A DNA stretch of 64,000 bases from Bacillota bacterium (GCA_023388495.1 JAEWGC010000037.1:124001-188000); one strand, 5' to 3'. Shown: positions 25,978 to 35,345, counted from the stretch's first letter. Program-made: numbers and translations. Notes: generated by a model not told the origin, from the letters alone.

Positions 25978-26580
25978 TTATTTTAATCTCTCTTTATCAA
26001 TTTTTTCTATAACTTCGGATCCTAAAAGCCCATGAAAAAATGTATATGTCTCATTTATCCATTCTTCATAGTCGTGTTTTGTTAGAATTAATTCCTTTAA
26101 TCTTTGTCTTAAGATTTCTATTTCATTAATTGCTTGATTAACAACCTTTTCCTTAGCCTTTAGCTCATCATAACCATATTGAATAGTTGCATTTAGTAAT
26201 TTAAGATTTGCATTTCTTATTTCCTTAGGTATAGTTTCAAGTTGAAAGGTCAGATTCTCAATCTCTTCATTTATATTAAAGATTTGATTTTTGTACTCAT
26301 CTAAAAGGGATACATTCTCTATTTTATTTTCATTATTTATGGAATCTGATACTCCCAATATCATTTTCAGGCATTTTAACTTTTCTTTTTGTAGCTCTCT
26401 ATTTCTAACTTCCATCTCTCTTTCCTCAGCCACTAATTCAATAAGCTCTTCTTTGGCATTTTGAATACTCTTATCATTAACATCTCCAAATAGTTTAGTC
26501 CAAGAATTATCATTATATAGCAAAGGTATTTTATTTTTTAGTAATATGCTCTCGTCTAGATTAATATGTCTGTTAAACAC
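25978..26580 (-). CDS. Coiled-coil protein of unknown function
   Basis: About 200 residues from the GTG at 26580, which follows GGGAG by seven bases. The longer frame would begin inside the terminator stem 26671-26699 and upstream of the -10 box, so it cannot be the real start. The protein is almost entirely charged helix (ELIELVAEEREMEVRNRELQKEKLK and later repeats), with no signal peptide, so a cytoplasmic coiled coil is likely. It is the first gene of the operon with acpS-nnrD, gerS and alr. I do not recognise the family. Confidence 0.65.
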   Translation of the reverse strand: MFNRHINLDESILLKNKIPLLYNDNSWTKLFGDVNDKSIQNAKEELIELVAEEREMEVRNRELQKEKLKCLKMILGVSDSINNENKIENVSLLDEYKNQIFNINEEIENLTFQLETIPKEIRNANLKLLNATIQYGYDELKAKEKVVNQAINEIEILRQRLKELILTKHDYEEWINETYTFFHGLLGSEVIEKIDKERLK

Positions 26581-26659
26581 CAAATCACTCCCTACATATA
26601 ATTTTACTCTTTTATTAAAAATTTTCAAATAATATAATTCCTTATTCCATATTAACACT

Positions 26660-26665
26660 ATTATA
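26660..26665 (-). promoter_or_regulatory. -10 box of the coiled-coil/acpS/gerS/alr operon
   Basis: TATAAT on the minus strand between the upstream exporter terminator and the ribosome site of the coiled-coil gene. The -35 hexamer is poor because the region overlaps the terminator. Confidence 0.45.
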
Positions 26666-26670
26666 CAATA

Positions 26671-26699
26671 AAAAAATGAGTCAATTTGACTCATTTTTT
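26671..26699. terminator. Terminator of the heterodimeric ABC exporter operon
   Basis: AAAAAATGAGTCA (26671-26683) pairs with TGACTCATTTTTT (26687-26699). The stop codon of the second exporter gene overlaps its edge. Confidence 0.9.
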
Positions 26700-28314
26700 A
26701 TGAAAGGACGCCTTTGTTTTTAACGACAAAAACCTTATTGTACTTATCTCTTGTTTCTTCAAATATTACATGACTTACATTTACTACTGTTACACCATCT
26801 AAATTTAATAAAGTATTCTCTATTTCCTTAGCTACTCTAGAATCTAGACTTGCAAAGGCTTCATCAAGAAAGATGACATCTGATTTAGATAAAAGCCCCC
26901 TAGCTATGGCAACTCTCGATCTTTCTCCTCCAGATATATTCTTTCCATTATCATATATCATTGTATCTAGTCCCTTTTCTAAGCCTTTCACAAACTCTCC
27001 TAGACCAGCCCTATTTATTGCAAGATTTATTTCTTCTTCACTATAATCCTTATATAGAGTTATATTGTTCCTAAGAGTATCTTCAAATAAAAATACTTGT
27101 TGTTCCACATTGGATATATTACTAAAATAGCTGGCCTTTTTAACATCTTTAAAGTTTTTGCCGTCAATTAGGATTTCACCTTGTGTAGGATTAAAGTATT
27201 TTCTCAGAAGTTTTAATAAAGTAGATTTACCTCCTCCACTAGGACCTACTACTAAATATTTCTCACCTTTTATTAAACTTAAATTTACATCCTTTAATAC
27301 CTCATTATCTTCATAACTAAAGGATACCTCATTGAACTCAATCCTATTTCTAAAATTATCTAAATCAATAGTTTCTTTATAATTATCATGATTTCTAAGG
27401 CTTTCATCCATTTTCTCAAATAGTGATTTTACAGAAAATATTTTTGGAAACCATTCTGATAAATTCATCAATGGATAAATTACCCTACTCATATTATTTA
27501 CTATTAATATAACTGCTCCTGCTGTAATAGAACCCTTTATAGCCATCAATACTGATATAATGAGAATCCCAAAATGTGCCCCATTCATTATAAACTGTTG
27601 GACAGATAAGATATAAGTATAGATTTTATCTATTACATATCCCTTATGCTGGATATCCTTACTCTTATTAAAAAAGTCTTCTTTTACCTTCTCATTTAAG
27701 TTGTTGGCTTTAATGATTTGAAAAGCCCCAAGAACCTCTTTAATATAGGATGTATATCCCTCGAACAATCCTGATCTTTGCTTTTCATGTCTCTGCAATG
27801 GTTTCCCTACCATCATTGACAAGAGGGCAGATATTATTGATATACCAATCCCAATGAATAATGCAGATGGACTTACTGAGGCAATAACTGCAAATGATAC
27901 AAGGAAATTGATAATGCTTGCTCCTACTTCATGCATTCCTTCTAAATATTTCTGTTCTATACTATTCATATCATTAGTCATTGCTGATAAATACTTTGCA
28001 TTATTTTCTGCTTGAAATTCATTGATATTCTTATGAAATAGTCTATCTACATAGTCTATTTTTATCTTTACTAATGATTTATTTAAATATAATCCTCTTG
28101 TAATTGTTATTAAGATATTTATAGGAAAGCATAATAAAACAAGTATGAGAGTATTAATGGATATACTTTTTAATAAATTCATATTCCCCTCTAAAGCCGC
28201 ATCAACTATCTTCATTATTTGTATTGATATATACCCATCTAGACCTATACCAATGGCTAATACTAAAAGTGCCAATATTAAATATGGTATCCCTTTTTTT
28301 ATTGACTTTTTCAT
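26698..28314 (-). CDS. ABC exporter subunit B (membrane domain plus ATPase)
   Basis: 538 residues. The first ~310 form an exporter membrane domain; the ATPase has Walker A GPSGGGKSTLL, signature ISGGERSRVAIARGL and Walker B VIFLDEAFASLD, followed by NVSHV. The DEAF in place of the usual DEPT is unusual but keeps the catalytic Glu. The ATG overlaps the stop of the partner gene by four bases, so the two are co-translated and form a heterodimer. Substrate unknown; candidates are peptides, drugs or lipids. Confidence 0.88.
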   Translation of the reverse strand: MKKSIKKGIPYLILALLVLAIGIGLDGYISIQIMKIVDAALEGNMNLLKSISINTLILVLLCFPINILITITRGLYLNKSLVKIKIDYVDRLFHKNINEFQAENNAKYLSAMTNDMNSIEQKYLEGMHEVGASIINFLVSFAVIASVSPSALFIGIGISIISALLSMMVGKPLQRHEKQRSGLFEGYTSYIKEVLGAFQIIKANNLNEKVKEDFFNKSKDIQHKGYVIDKIYTYILSVQQFIMNGAHFGILIISVLMAIKGSITAGAVILIVNNMSRVIYPLMNLSEWFPKIFSVKSLFEKMDESLRNHDNYKETIDLDNFRNRIEFNEVSFSYEDNEVLKDVNLSLIKGEKYLVVGPSGGGKSTLLKLLRKYFNPTQGEILIDGKNFKDVKKASYFSNISNVEQQVFLFEDTLRNNITLYKDYSEEEINLAINRAGLGEFVKGLEKGLDTMIYDNGKNISGGERSRVAIARGLLSKSDVIFLDEAFASLDSRVAKEIENTLLNLDGVTVVNVSHVIFEETRDKYNKVFVVKNKGVLS

Positions 28315-29957
28315 ATTGCCACCTCCATAAAGTATTCATTTGCATTATACATACTAACCTCTTTGTTTTTAATTTCTAAAACGTAATCATATTTTTCTGT
28401 TACTCCTTCATAATACCTATGGGAAATAGCAATAACTGTACAATCTAAGGATAAAATTGTATCCTCAACCTTTCGTCCAAGGTCTTCATCTAAGCTTGAA
28501 GTACCCTCGTCAGCAAAAAGGATTTGAGAATCCTTAACTATGGCCCTTGCTATGGAAATTCTCTGTCTTTCCCCTCCAGACAAATTCTTGCCATTTTCCA
28601 TTAACATCTCGTTTATTCCTTTTTCTTTCTTTCTAAGAAGTCCATCTAAACCAGCATTGTTTGCAGCCTTCAATACCTTTGATTCTTCATATGACTTATA
28701 TAAGGCTATATTATTGTATATTGTATCTTCAAATAAAAACACATCTTGATAAATAAATGAAACCTTATCGTTTAAGCTAGACTCTTTTATATCTCGATAA
28801 TTTATACCATCTACTATTATTTCCCCCTTATAATCATCATAGATCATAGATAATAGTTTTATGAGTGTAGATTTACCTGCTCCACTTGGACCCTTGAGTA
28901 AATACTTCTTTCCCTTCTCAATAGTAAATGATATATTTTTAAAGATTTCTTTTCCTTCATATTCAAAATAAAGGTTTTTAACTTGGATTTCATTTTCAAA
29001 TTTGAAATCTTTTTCTTTTTCTATGGTAATAGAATTCTCTTCAGTATTTTCTGTAATTTTATCAAATATTTTTATAGAAGATTTTAATCTATTTATTCCT
29101 GGTAGAGTATAAATAATATTCCATATGCAACCGTTTGCTAATTGTACTAAGAATGTTGCCTTTGTAAGTGACATCCCTTTTCCCATCAAAGTAGATAAAT
29201 ATGCTAGAAATCCCATTAAAAGGCCAAAACCTAGAAATTCCATGATTCTTCTCTGTCCATCTGTATATATATTAAAGTGAAATTTCTTTCTTTCAAGTCC
29301 TGTAATCCCTTTTAACGACCTTGCTAGAAACCTATCTTCAATATTATTTAATTTCAATATCTCTAGCCCATTAAAGGTATTAGACATATCTACTGCAAAT
29401 TTTTCATTATGTTCTGATACTTCTTCTTGAAGCTTTACGGTTCTTTCCTCAAATCCTTTACTAATAAAAAACAATATAATAGATGCTGAAAATGCCATTA
29501 AGGCAAATTTTATATCTAAAAATCCCATTGTTATTATTGAAACTACATATACCCCACCCCTATAGATTGAGTTTATTAGCATCAGGAAAAAATCTTTTTC
29601 AAATATATTAATATCATTAATTAAATTTGATATGTAACTATCCTTTGATTTTTGACTAAAATTTTTATAGGATGAATTTAATATTTTATCAAAGGCTAAA
29701 AGTCTTACATCAAGTAAAGTATCCCTCATAAAGGAAATCCTCATAAACCTAGAAGTTATATAAAATATAGATCCTAATAAAATTACTGCCAATGAAATTA
29801 AGGAAATCTTAATAAAATATTCCATAGTTCCAACTTGAATACTACCTATAAGCATTGACATGGATAGATTTATTAAAAAATGATCTACTACTGGAAAAAA
29901 ACAAGCCAGTATATACATAATAAATCTTGACTTTCTTTTAAATAAAAGTTCTTTCAT
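28311..29957 (-). CDS. ABC exporter subunit A (membrane domain plus ATPase)
   Basis: 548 residues. Membrane helices occupy about residues 10-300; the ATPase has GPSGAGKSTLIKLL, LSGGERQRISIARAI and ILFADEGTSSLD, followed by AISHRYYE. As in its partner, the Pro of the D-E-P-T motif is replaced (DEGT). It is first in a two-gene operon from a near-consensus promoter at 30022-30050, which overlaps a palindrome that may be an operator. No regulator gene is adjacent. Substrate unknown. Confidence 0.88.
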   Translation of the reverse strand: MKELLFKRKSRFIMYILACFFPVVDHFLINLSMSMLIGSIQVGTMEYFIKISLISLAVILLGSIFYITSRFMRISFMRDTLLDVRLLAFDKILNSSYKNFSQKSKDSYISNLINDINIFEKDFFLMLINSIYRGGVYVVSIITMGFLDIKFALMAFSASIILFFISKGFEERTVKLQEEVSEHNEKFAVDMSNTFNGLEILKLNNIEDRFLARSLKGITGLERKKFHFNIYTDGQRRIMEFLGFGLLMGFLAYLSTLMGKGMSLTKATFLVQLANGCIWNIIYTLPGINRLKSSIKIFDKITENTEENSITIEKEKDFKFENEIQVKNLYFEYEGKEIFKNISFTIEKGKKYLLKGPSGAGKSTLIKLLSMIYDDYKGEIIVDGINYRDIKESSLNDKVSFIYQDVFLFEDTIYNNIALYKSYEESKVLKAANNAGLDGLLRKKEKGINEMLMENGKNLSGGERQRISIARAIVKDSQILFADEGTSSLDEDLGRKVEDTILSLDCTVIAISHRYYEGVTEKYDYVLEIKNKEVSMYNANEYFMEVAI

Positions 29958-30018
29958 GATATCCCCCCAGTTTTTGAATTGTGAATTTTAAATTAGTTCA
30001 GAAAATTTATCCTTTAAT

Positions 30019-30034
30019 AAGATATTAGTATCTT
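30019..30034. promoter_or_regulatory. Possible operator palindrome over the exporter promoter
   Basis: AAGATA-TTAG-TATCTT covers the -10 box of the promoter at 30022-30050. A repressor bound here would block RNA polymerase. Confidence 0.4.
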
Positions 30035-30050
30035 TTGTTAAAAATGTCAA
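30022..30050 (-). promoter_or_regulatory. Promoter of the ABC exporter operon
   Basis: TTGACA (30045-30050) and TAATAT (30022-30027) on the minus strand with a 17-base spacer, 65 bases before the start at 29957. The rest of the gap to 30190 is very AT-rich, with nothing else I can support. Confidence 0.8.
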
Positions 30051-30204
30051 TAGTTGTATTAATTATTTTAATTTATATTTTAAAATAATTAATATTTATA
30101 TTGATTATTTTAATTTTTCTGTTGATATTTATATTTTTGAATATTTTACCTTAATATTAATTATTATGTTGTTGATACTATTATTATAGATGGAGGTGTT
30201 TGAT

Positions 30205-30471
30205 ATGAATGATAAAAATAAAGTTAATCAACCTTATTATACTGAACCAGTTAGCAAAACACAATCTAATTTGTCTGAAAATAAGGACGATTCTTGTAGA
30301 TCAGGATTCTATCAGAACAGTGAAGTTTTTCCTCCTAGGGGAAGCTTTATAAATATACCAGAAGATATTTTATTTGGACCTAATGCGAAATCATTAGATG
30401 ATATAATTGAAGATGAAAATCATAATATAGGTTCTGATTTATATAAAGAAACAAAAAATAACGAAAAGTAG
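30205..30471 (+). CDS. Small hydrophilic protein of unknown function
   Basis: 88 residues from the ATG at 30205, preceded by GGAGGTG six bases upstream; the earlier ATG at 30190 is part of that ribosome site. It is polar and acidic, with no signal or membrane segment. A short conserved-looking core reads FPPRGSFINIPEDILFGPNA. It lies alone between divergent and convergent operons, with a hairpin (30466-30498) at its end. I do not recognise it. Confidence 0.65.
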   Translation: MNDKNKVNQPYYTEPVSKTQSNLSENKDDSCRSGFYQNSEVFPPRGSFINIPEDILFGPNAKSLDDIIEDENHNIGSDLYKETKNNEK

Positions 30472-30498
30472 AGACTTGTTTCCAATTAGTCTCTACTT
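30466..30498. terminator. Hairpin at the end of the small gene at 30205
   Basis: AAGTAGAGACT (30466-30476) pairs with AGTCTCTACTT (30488-30498). The stop codon lies in its left arm. The T-run is short, so termination strength is uncertain. Confidence 0.65.
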
Positions 30499-30558
30499 TC
30501 ATATCTTTTAATCCTTTAATTCAACATTCATAATTTACAATTCACAATTGGCGCAAGC

Positions 30559-31113
30559 CTAAATCTTTCTACTTCCTGGCTTTACTATTTGTAGTCCTTC
30601 TTTACATAATGGACATTCTTCTACATCATAGGTTTTTATTTCAAGACTTGTGCCCCCATAAACAGGATATTTAATATCTCCCTTAGATCTATCAGCTATG
30701 CAAGCTATACCTACCACTATCCCACCATATTCTTCTACTACCCTAATAGCCTCATATGCTGACTTTCCAGTAGTTACAACATCTTCAGATATAAGCACTC
30801 TTTGTCCCTTCTCAATATGGAAACCTCTTTTTATCTTCATTTCTCCTTCTTCTCTTTCGGTAAATATAGCAGGTTTACCTAACTGACGCCCCAGTTCATA
30901 AGCAACTATAATTCCTCCCATAGCCGGTCCTACAACTATATCAATATCTAAATCCTTAACTTTTTCTACTATAAAAGATATGGCTTTGGCAGCCTTATCT
31001 GGATATTGTAATAGTTTTGCACATTGTACATATCTATCACTATGTTTCCCTGATGATAATAAAAAGTGTCCTTCTAGTAATGCATTTGATTCCTTTAATA
31101 AATCAATTATCAT
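30559..31113 (-). CDS. pyrE: Orotate phosphoribosyltransferase
   Basis: 184 residues. The PRPP-binding motif ISEDVVTTGKSAYEAI (around residues 108-123) and the N-terminal LSSGKHSDRYVQCAKL are diagnostic. It converts orotate and PRPP to OMP. The C-terminus carries CPLCKEGLQ, a short Cys pair seen in some clostridial PyrE. AAAGGGG precedes the start. It is the last pyr gene, 125 bases after pyrD, and that gap holds an inverted repeat. Confidence 0.95.
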   Translation of the reverse strand: MIIDLLKESNALLEGHFLLSSGKHSDRYVQCAKLLQYPDKAAKAISFIVEKVKDLDIDIVVGPAMGGIIVAYELGRQLGKPAIFTEREEGEMKIKRGFHIEKGQRVLISEDVVTTGKSAYEAIRVVEEYGGIVVGIACIADRSKGDIKYPVYGGTSLEIKTYDVEECPLCKEGLQIVKPGSRKI

Positions 31114-31129
31114 ATTAAAACCCCTTTCA

Positions 31130-31238
31130 TCAATTCACAATTCTCAATTCACAGTTCACAATTGTTGAGGTCTAGCTGTGGAGTCTCTTTGGCGACCATA
31201 GGTCATATCTATAATTGTGCATTGTTAACTGTGCATTA
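31130..31238. repeat. Imperfect inverted repeat between pyrD and pyrE
   Basis: The segment 31130-31164 is built of near-repeats of CAATTCACA, and 31212-31237 contains the inverse words AATTGTGCATT and TTAACTGTGCATT. The same AATTGTGAATT word recurs at 30530-30549 and 29975-29985. These look like degenerate copies of one short intergenic element. It contains no coding sequence. Confidence 0.5.
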
Positions 31239-32135
31239 TTATATTATTCCTCTAATTTCTTCTAATGACTTAACTCCCTCTTTGTCCATAAATTCTTCTA
31301 TACCTTTAATAATATCTATACAAATATCAGGCTTAATAAAATTAGCACTACCTACTTGAATGGCTGTAGCCCCTGCCATAATAAATTCTATAGCATCTTC
31401 AACTTTTGTTATTCCACCTATACCTATTATAGGTACATCTACAACCTGATTTACCTCATACACCATCCTAAGAGCTATTGGTTTAATACATGGTCCTGAT
31501 AATCCTGCTGTAATATTGTTAAATACAGGTCTTCTTTTATAAATATCTATTGCCAAAGCATTAAATGTATTTACAAGGGAAAGTCCATCGGCTCCTGACT
31601 CTACACAGGAATATGCCATTTCTTTTATATTCTCTGCATTTGGAGATAGCTTTACAATCATTGGCTTCTTAGATATTTTCTTAGCTTCCTTAACTACTTC
31701 CGATGCAGTGTTACATTTTATACCAAAGGCCATACCACCTTCTTTTACATTTGGACAAGATATGTTTAACTCAATAAAATTAACTAATGTATTATTCAAT
31801 AACTCTATGCCCTGTAAATAATCATCTATGGTGCCACCACCTAAATTAGCCAATATGACTGTATCTTTTGTCTCTAAAAATGGCAACTCCTCTTTAACAA
31901 ATCCTTTTACTCCAGGGTTTTGTAGTCCTATACTATTCATTAGCCCTGATGGCGTTTCATATATTCGTATACCCTTATTTCCATCTCTTTTATTTAAGGT
32001 AAGACCTTTAGTAGATATACCTCCTAATTTTTCTATGGAAAAGTACTCTTCAAATTCTCTACCAAAACCAAAGGTCCCTGAGGCAGCAATGACAGGGTTT
32101 TTTAATTCTATTCCGCAAATCTTTACCTTAGTCAT
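31239..32135 (-). CDS. pyrD: Dihydroorotate dehydrogenase, class 1B catalytic subunit
   Basis: 298 residues, an FMN TIM-barrel. NISCPNVKEGG carries the catalytic Cys of class 1 enzymes, and IGIGGITKVEDAIEFIMAGATAIQVG is the C-terminal phosphate-binding region. It oxidises dihydroorotate to orotate and passes electrons through PyrK to NAD+. It overlaps pyrK by 8 bases, the usual arrangement for the class 1B pair. Confidence 0.95.
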   Translation of the reverse strand: MTKVKICGIELKNPVIAASGTFGFGREFEEYFSIEKLGGISTKGLTLNKRDGNKGIRIYETPSGLMNSIGLQNPGVKGFVKEELPFLETKDTVILANLGGGTIDDYLQGIELLNNTLVNFIELNISCPNVKEGGMAFGIKCNTASEVVKEAKKISKKPMIVKLSPNAENIKEMAYSCVESGADGLSLVNTFNALAIDIYKRRPVFNNITAGLSGPCIKPIALRMVYEVNQVVDVPIIGIGGITKVEDAIEFIMAGATAIQVGSANFIKPDICIDIIKGIEEFMDKEGVKSLEEIRGII

Positions 32136-32862
32136 TTAATACAACCTCCTCCCCTTTGAACACTGGCCCTTCCTTACATACCCTTTCCATTCCTCTTATG
32201 GTTTCTATAGTACATCCAAGGCAAGCACCTATACCACATGCCATACGATTTTCCATTGAAACATATATAGGCACAATACCTTTACACATTTTTATTACCG
32301 CTTCCATCATAGGAATAGGACCACAGGTTAAAACCAAATCATATTTGCTTGGATTAAATAATTCTGTTACAAAACCCTTATGCCCAGTTGAGCCATCTTC
32401 TGTTGCAATAAATATATTTTTTACATAGGGCCTTATTTGGTCTAGAAAATAAGCATTATTTCTAAATCCACTGTAAATATCTATTTCTTCTGAAAGGTTT
32501 TTAGCTAAATATAGCATTGGTGCAATACCTATACCACCAGATATCAATGCAATCTTTCCTTGGGCTTCAAAGTCAAATCCATTACCTAATGGTCCTAATA
32601 TACTTAATTTATCTCCTTTTCTCAACCTAGATATAATATGAGTTCCTCTACCTCTAACTTCATATAGAAATTTAATCCTTCCATTCTCTATGTCACAAAT
32701 ACTAATGGGTCTAGGTAAAAAGGGATCTAATCCATTCCATCCTCTTACCATATAAAACTGTCCAGGTAACCCTTTGAAATCTCCTTCAAGGACTATCTCA
32801 TATATATTTGGACTTATTTCAATATTGGAGTAGATTACACCATCCCAATAGCTATCCTTCAT
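32128..32862 (-). CDS. pyrK: Dihydroorotate dehydrogenase electron-transfer subunit
   Basis: 244 residues from the ATG at 32862 (GGGAGG nine bases before); a TTG two codons earlier is possible. The FAD/NAD domain has FLPRPISICD and ISGGIGIAPMLYL, and the C-terminal iron-sulfur site is ACGIGACLGCTIE with a later Cys in ERVCKEG, the [2Fe-2S] ligands of PyrK. It passes electrons from PyrD to NAD+. It overlaps both neighbours by about 10 bases. Confidence 0.93.
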   Translation of the reverse strand: MKDSYWDGVIYSNIEISPNIYEIVLEGDFKGLPGQFYMVRGWNGLDPFLPRPISICDIENGRIKFLYEVRGRGTHIISRLRKGDKLSILGPLGNGFDFEAQGKIALISGGIGIAPMLYLAKNLSEEIDIYSGFRNNAYFLDQIRPYVKNIFIATEDGSTGHKGFVTELFNPSKYDLVLTCGPIPMMEAVIKMCKGIVPIYVSMENRMACGIGACLGCTIETIRGMERVCKEGPVFKGEEVVLND

Positions 32863-33724
32863 AACCAATATCCTCCCTCATGGAGAGTACTGCTTCCCTA
32901 GTATATTTTTCAAATTCTTTAATTCCATCTTCATGCTTCATATAAGCTGTAATTATACCTCTTGAGGAATTTACAATTCCTCCATTTCCTTCATTAAGAT
33001 AAAGATTTACATCATTACCTTTAGCACCTTGAGCTCCATACCCTGGTATTAGGAAATACATATCCTTGTATTTTTTTCTTATTTCTATAGCTTCGTCTGT
33101 GTGAGTTCCCCCTACTACAGCTCCTATTAAACTATATCCTGATTCTCCAATATACTTTCTTCCCATTTCTTCCAACTTATCACCTACATGGTAATAAAGA
33201 CTCTTACCTTCAACATCTAGATATTCTATGTCCTTTGCTCCTGGATTGGACGTTCTAAGAAGTACGAATATTCCCTTATTGCCTTTATCTAGATATTTAA
33301 AATATGGAGTAATGCTATCAAATCCCATATATGGATTGAGAGTAATAAAATCTACCTCAAAGTCTCCTTCAAAATGTGCCTTTGCGTACATATCCGCAGT
33401 GGAGGCAATATCCCCACGCTTAATGTCTCCTATAACTAGGGCATTGATACTCTTTAGATATTCTATAGTTTTCATATACCCAAATAACCCTCTAATTCCA
33501 TAGGCCTCGTAATATGCAATCTGTAGCTTATAAATTGCTGTTATATCTGCTGTACAATCTATTATTTTTTTATTAAATTGAAAAATAACCTCATCAATAT
33601 CCTTATATTTTTTCTTCATCTTTTCAGGAATATAGTCCAAGCTAGTATCTAATCCAAGGCAGACATTTCCTTTCTTTTTTACTTCACTATATAATTTATC
33701 TATTATCAAGTCCTCACCCCTCAA
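32852..33724 (-). CDS. pyrF: Orotidine 5'-phosphate decarboxylase
   Basis: 290 residues. The catalytic segment VIGDIKRGDIASTADMYAKA (around residues 94-113) holds the Lys-Asp network of the ~290-residue PyrF subfamily 2. It converts OMP to UMP. The listed start is a TTG at 33724 with AAGGA upstream; a TTG at 33709 behind GAGGGG is about as good and would shorten the protein by five residues. It lies four bases after pyrC and overlaps pyrK. Confidence 0.93.
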   Translation of the reverse strand: MRGEDLIIDKLYSEVKKKGNVCLGLDTSLDYIPEKMKKKYKDIDEVIFQFNKKIIDCTADITAIYKLQIAYYEAYGIRGLFGYMKTIEYLKSINALVIGDIKRGDIASTADMYAKAHFEGDFEVDFITLNPYMGFDSITPYFKYLDKGNKGIFVLLRTSNPGAKDIEYLDVEGKSLYYHVGDKLEEMGRKYIGESGYSLIGAVVGGTHTDEAIEIRKKYKDMYFLIPGYGAQGAKGNDVNLYLNEGNGGIVNSSRGIITAYMKHEDGIKEFEKYTREAVLSMREDIGYEG

Positions 33725-33727
33725 TTT

Positions 33728-34915
33728 TTAATCCTTCTTTATATATTTAACTTCTCCATTTTTAAATGTAGCTACTATATCTCCATAGAACTTCATCCCA
33801 TTAAATGGAGTGTTCTTTCCCTTGGATACAAATTTTTCTCCATCTACTATGATTTCTTTATTTAGATCCAATAGAACTACATCTCCATCATAACCCTTTT
33901 CTATCTTACCTTTCTCAATTCCCATTATCCTTCCTGCATTTGCTGACATGATTTTTGATAATTTCATTAAATCTATTTCCCCAGACTTGACTAGAGTTGT
34001 ATAGGTTACTGAAAATGCTGTTTCTATGCCTGATAGGCCTGGAGCACCTTTTTCTTTATCTTCTTTGGTATGTGGTGCATGGTCTGTTGCTATAGCATCT
34101 ACAGTTCCATCTACTATCCCTTGAATAAGTGATTCCACATCAGATTTTGTCCTTATAGGAGGATTTACCTTAAAATCATTATCCCAAAGTGAAATATGAT
34201 GAGGTGTTACTTCACAAGTCACATTTACACCTTCAGATTTTGCCCTTCTTACTTCTTCTATAGCCTCTCTTGTACTTACATGGGATAAATGTAGCCTTGC
34301 TCCCGTTACTTTAGATAAATATATATCCCTAATTGTAATAATATTTTCTGAAATTCTATAATCAATTGGCGTTAAATCATCATCTTCCGCATGGGTCATA
34401 ATAGTTAATCCTTTTTCCTTAGCCTTAACCATGGCATTATACATAACTATATTTGATTTTACTCCTTTTCCATCATCTGATATAAATTTTACCCTATTAT
34501 CTAAAGCATCCAAATGCTCCAGTGTATGCCCATCAAAGTTCTTCGTTATAGAAACTGTTTGCTGTACATCTACCAAGTTTAATTCCTTTGCTCTATTCAT
34601 TACATATTCAACCGTATCCATAGAAGAACAAATTGGATTAGTATTTCCCATTAAATTAACTAATGTATACCCACCTTTTAACGCTGCTAGACTTCCAGTG
34701 AATATATCTTCTTTATAAGTAAAGCCTGGCTCTCTAAAATGTACATGCAAATCTATAAAGGCAGGCATAAGAGCTAAACCTTGTCCATCTATTTCTTCAC
34801 ATTTATAGTTTAAATTTTCTCCAAAGTCCTCTATTAATCCGTCTTTAATATATAAATCTCCAATGAAGTCTTTAGACTCATCTACTATTCTTGCTCCCTT
34901 AATAAGAATATCCAT
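33728..34915 (-). CDS. pyrC: Dihydroorotase
   Basis: 395 residues from the ATG at 34915, immediately after the pyrI stop and behind GGGAGGG; a longer frame to 34978 would run back through pyrI. Zinc-site motifs DLHVHFREPG, MTHAEDDD, LSHVSTREA and ATDHAPH are all present. It closes carbamoyl-aspartate to dihydroorotate. The size and motifs fit the class I PyrC of Firmicutes. Confidence 0.95.
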   Translation of the reverse strand: MDILIKGARIVDESKDFIGDLYIKDGLIEDFGENLNYKCEEIDGQGLALMPAFIDLHVHFREPGFTYKEDIFTGSLAALKGGYTLVNLMGNTNPICSSMDTVEYVMNRAKELNLVDVQQTVSITKNFDGHTLEHLDALDNRVKFISDDGKGVKSNIVMYNAMVKAKEKGLTIMTHAEDDDLTPIDYRISENIITIRDIYLSKVTGARLHLSHVSTREAIEEVRRAKSEGVNVTCEVTPHHISLWDNDFKVNPPIRTKSDVESLIQGIVDGTVDAIATDHAPHTKEDKEKGAPGLSGIETAFSVTYTTLVKSGEIDLMKLSKIMSANAGRIMGIEKGKIEKGYDGDVVLLDLNKEIIVDGEKFVSKGKNTPFNGMKFYGDIVATFKNGEVKYIKKD

Positions 34916-34916
34916 T

Positions 34917-35345
34917 TTATCCCTCCCAAGAATATATCTGGTCGCAGTACTCACATTTGTATCTTCCCTTATCTTCATCTATTAAAACAAACCTATGCAC
35001 GATTCCTCTTTCATTGGATGTTATACATCTTGGATTCTTACATTCAATAATACCTTCTACTTTTTCAGGTAATGATAAGTTTATCTTTTCTTTAATTCTT
35101 TCATTTTCAATAATGTTTACAGTAATGTTTGGATCAATAAACCCTAACATAGCTAAATCAATGTCTATAACATTTTCAATCTTTATCATATCTTTACGTC
35201 CACATTTTTTGCTAGTAGCATTCATTATAAGTGCTACAGTAAAATCTGCTTCATCAAGTTTTAAATGTTTAAATATATAGAATCCATATCCTGGTTTAAT
35301 ATGATCTATTACTATGCCCTTTGAAATACTATTTATATTTAACAT
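34917..35345 (-). CDS. pyrI: Aspartate carbamoyltransferase regulatory subunit
   Basis: 142 residues. The N-terminal domain binds nucleotide effectors; the C-terminal zinc domain has the four Cys ligands in CKNPRC and CEYC. It allows allosteric control of PyrB by CTP and ATP. Most Bacillus lack PyrI; its presence in a pyrBI order is typical of some clostridia. It starts at the last base of pyrB. Confidence 0.93.
   Translation of the reverse strand: MLNINSISKGIVIDHIKPGYGFYIFKHLKLDEADFTVALIMNATSKKCGRKDMIKIENVIDIDLAMLGFIDPNITVNIIENERIKEKINLSLPEKVEGIIECKNPRCITSNERGIVHRFVLIDEDKGRYKCEYCDQIYSWEG

Noticed and set aside
26581..26694. N-terminal extension of the coiled-coil gene
   Set aside because: It would start inside the exporter terminator and precede the -10 box.
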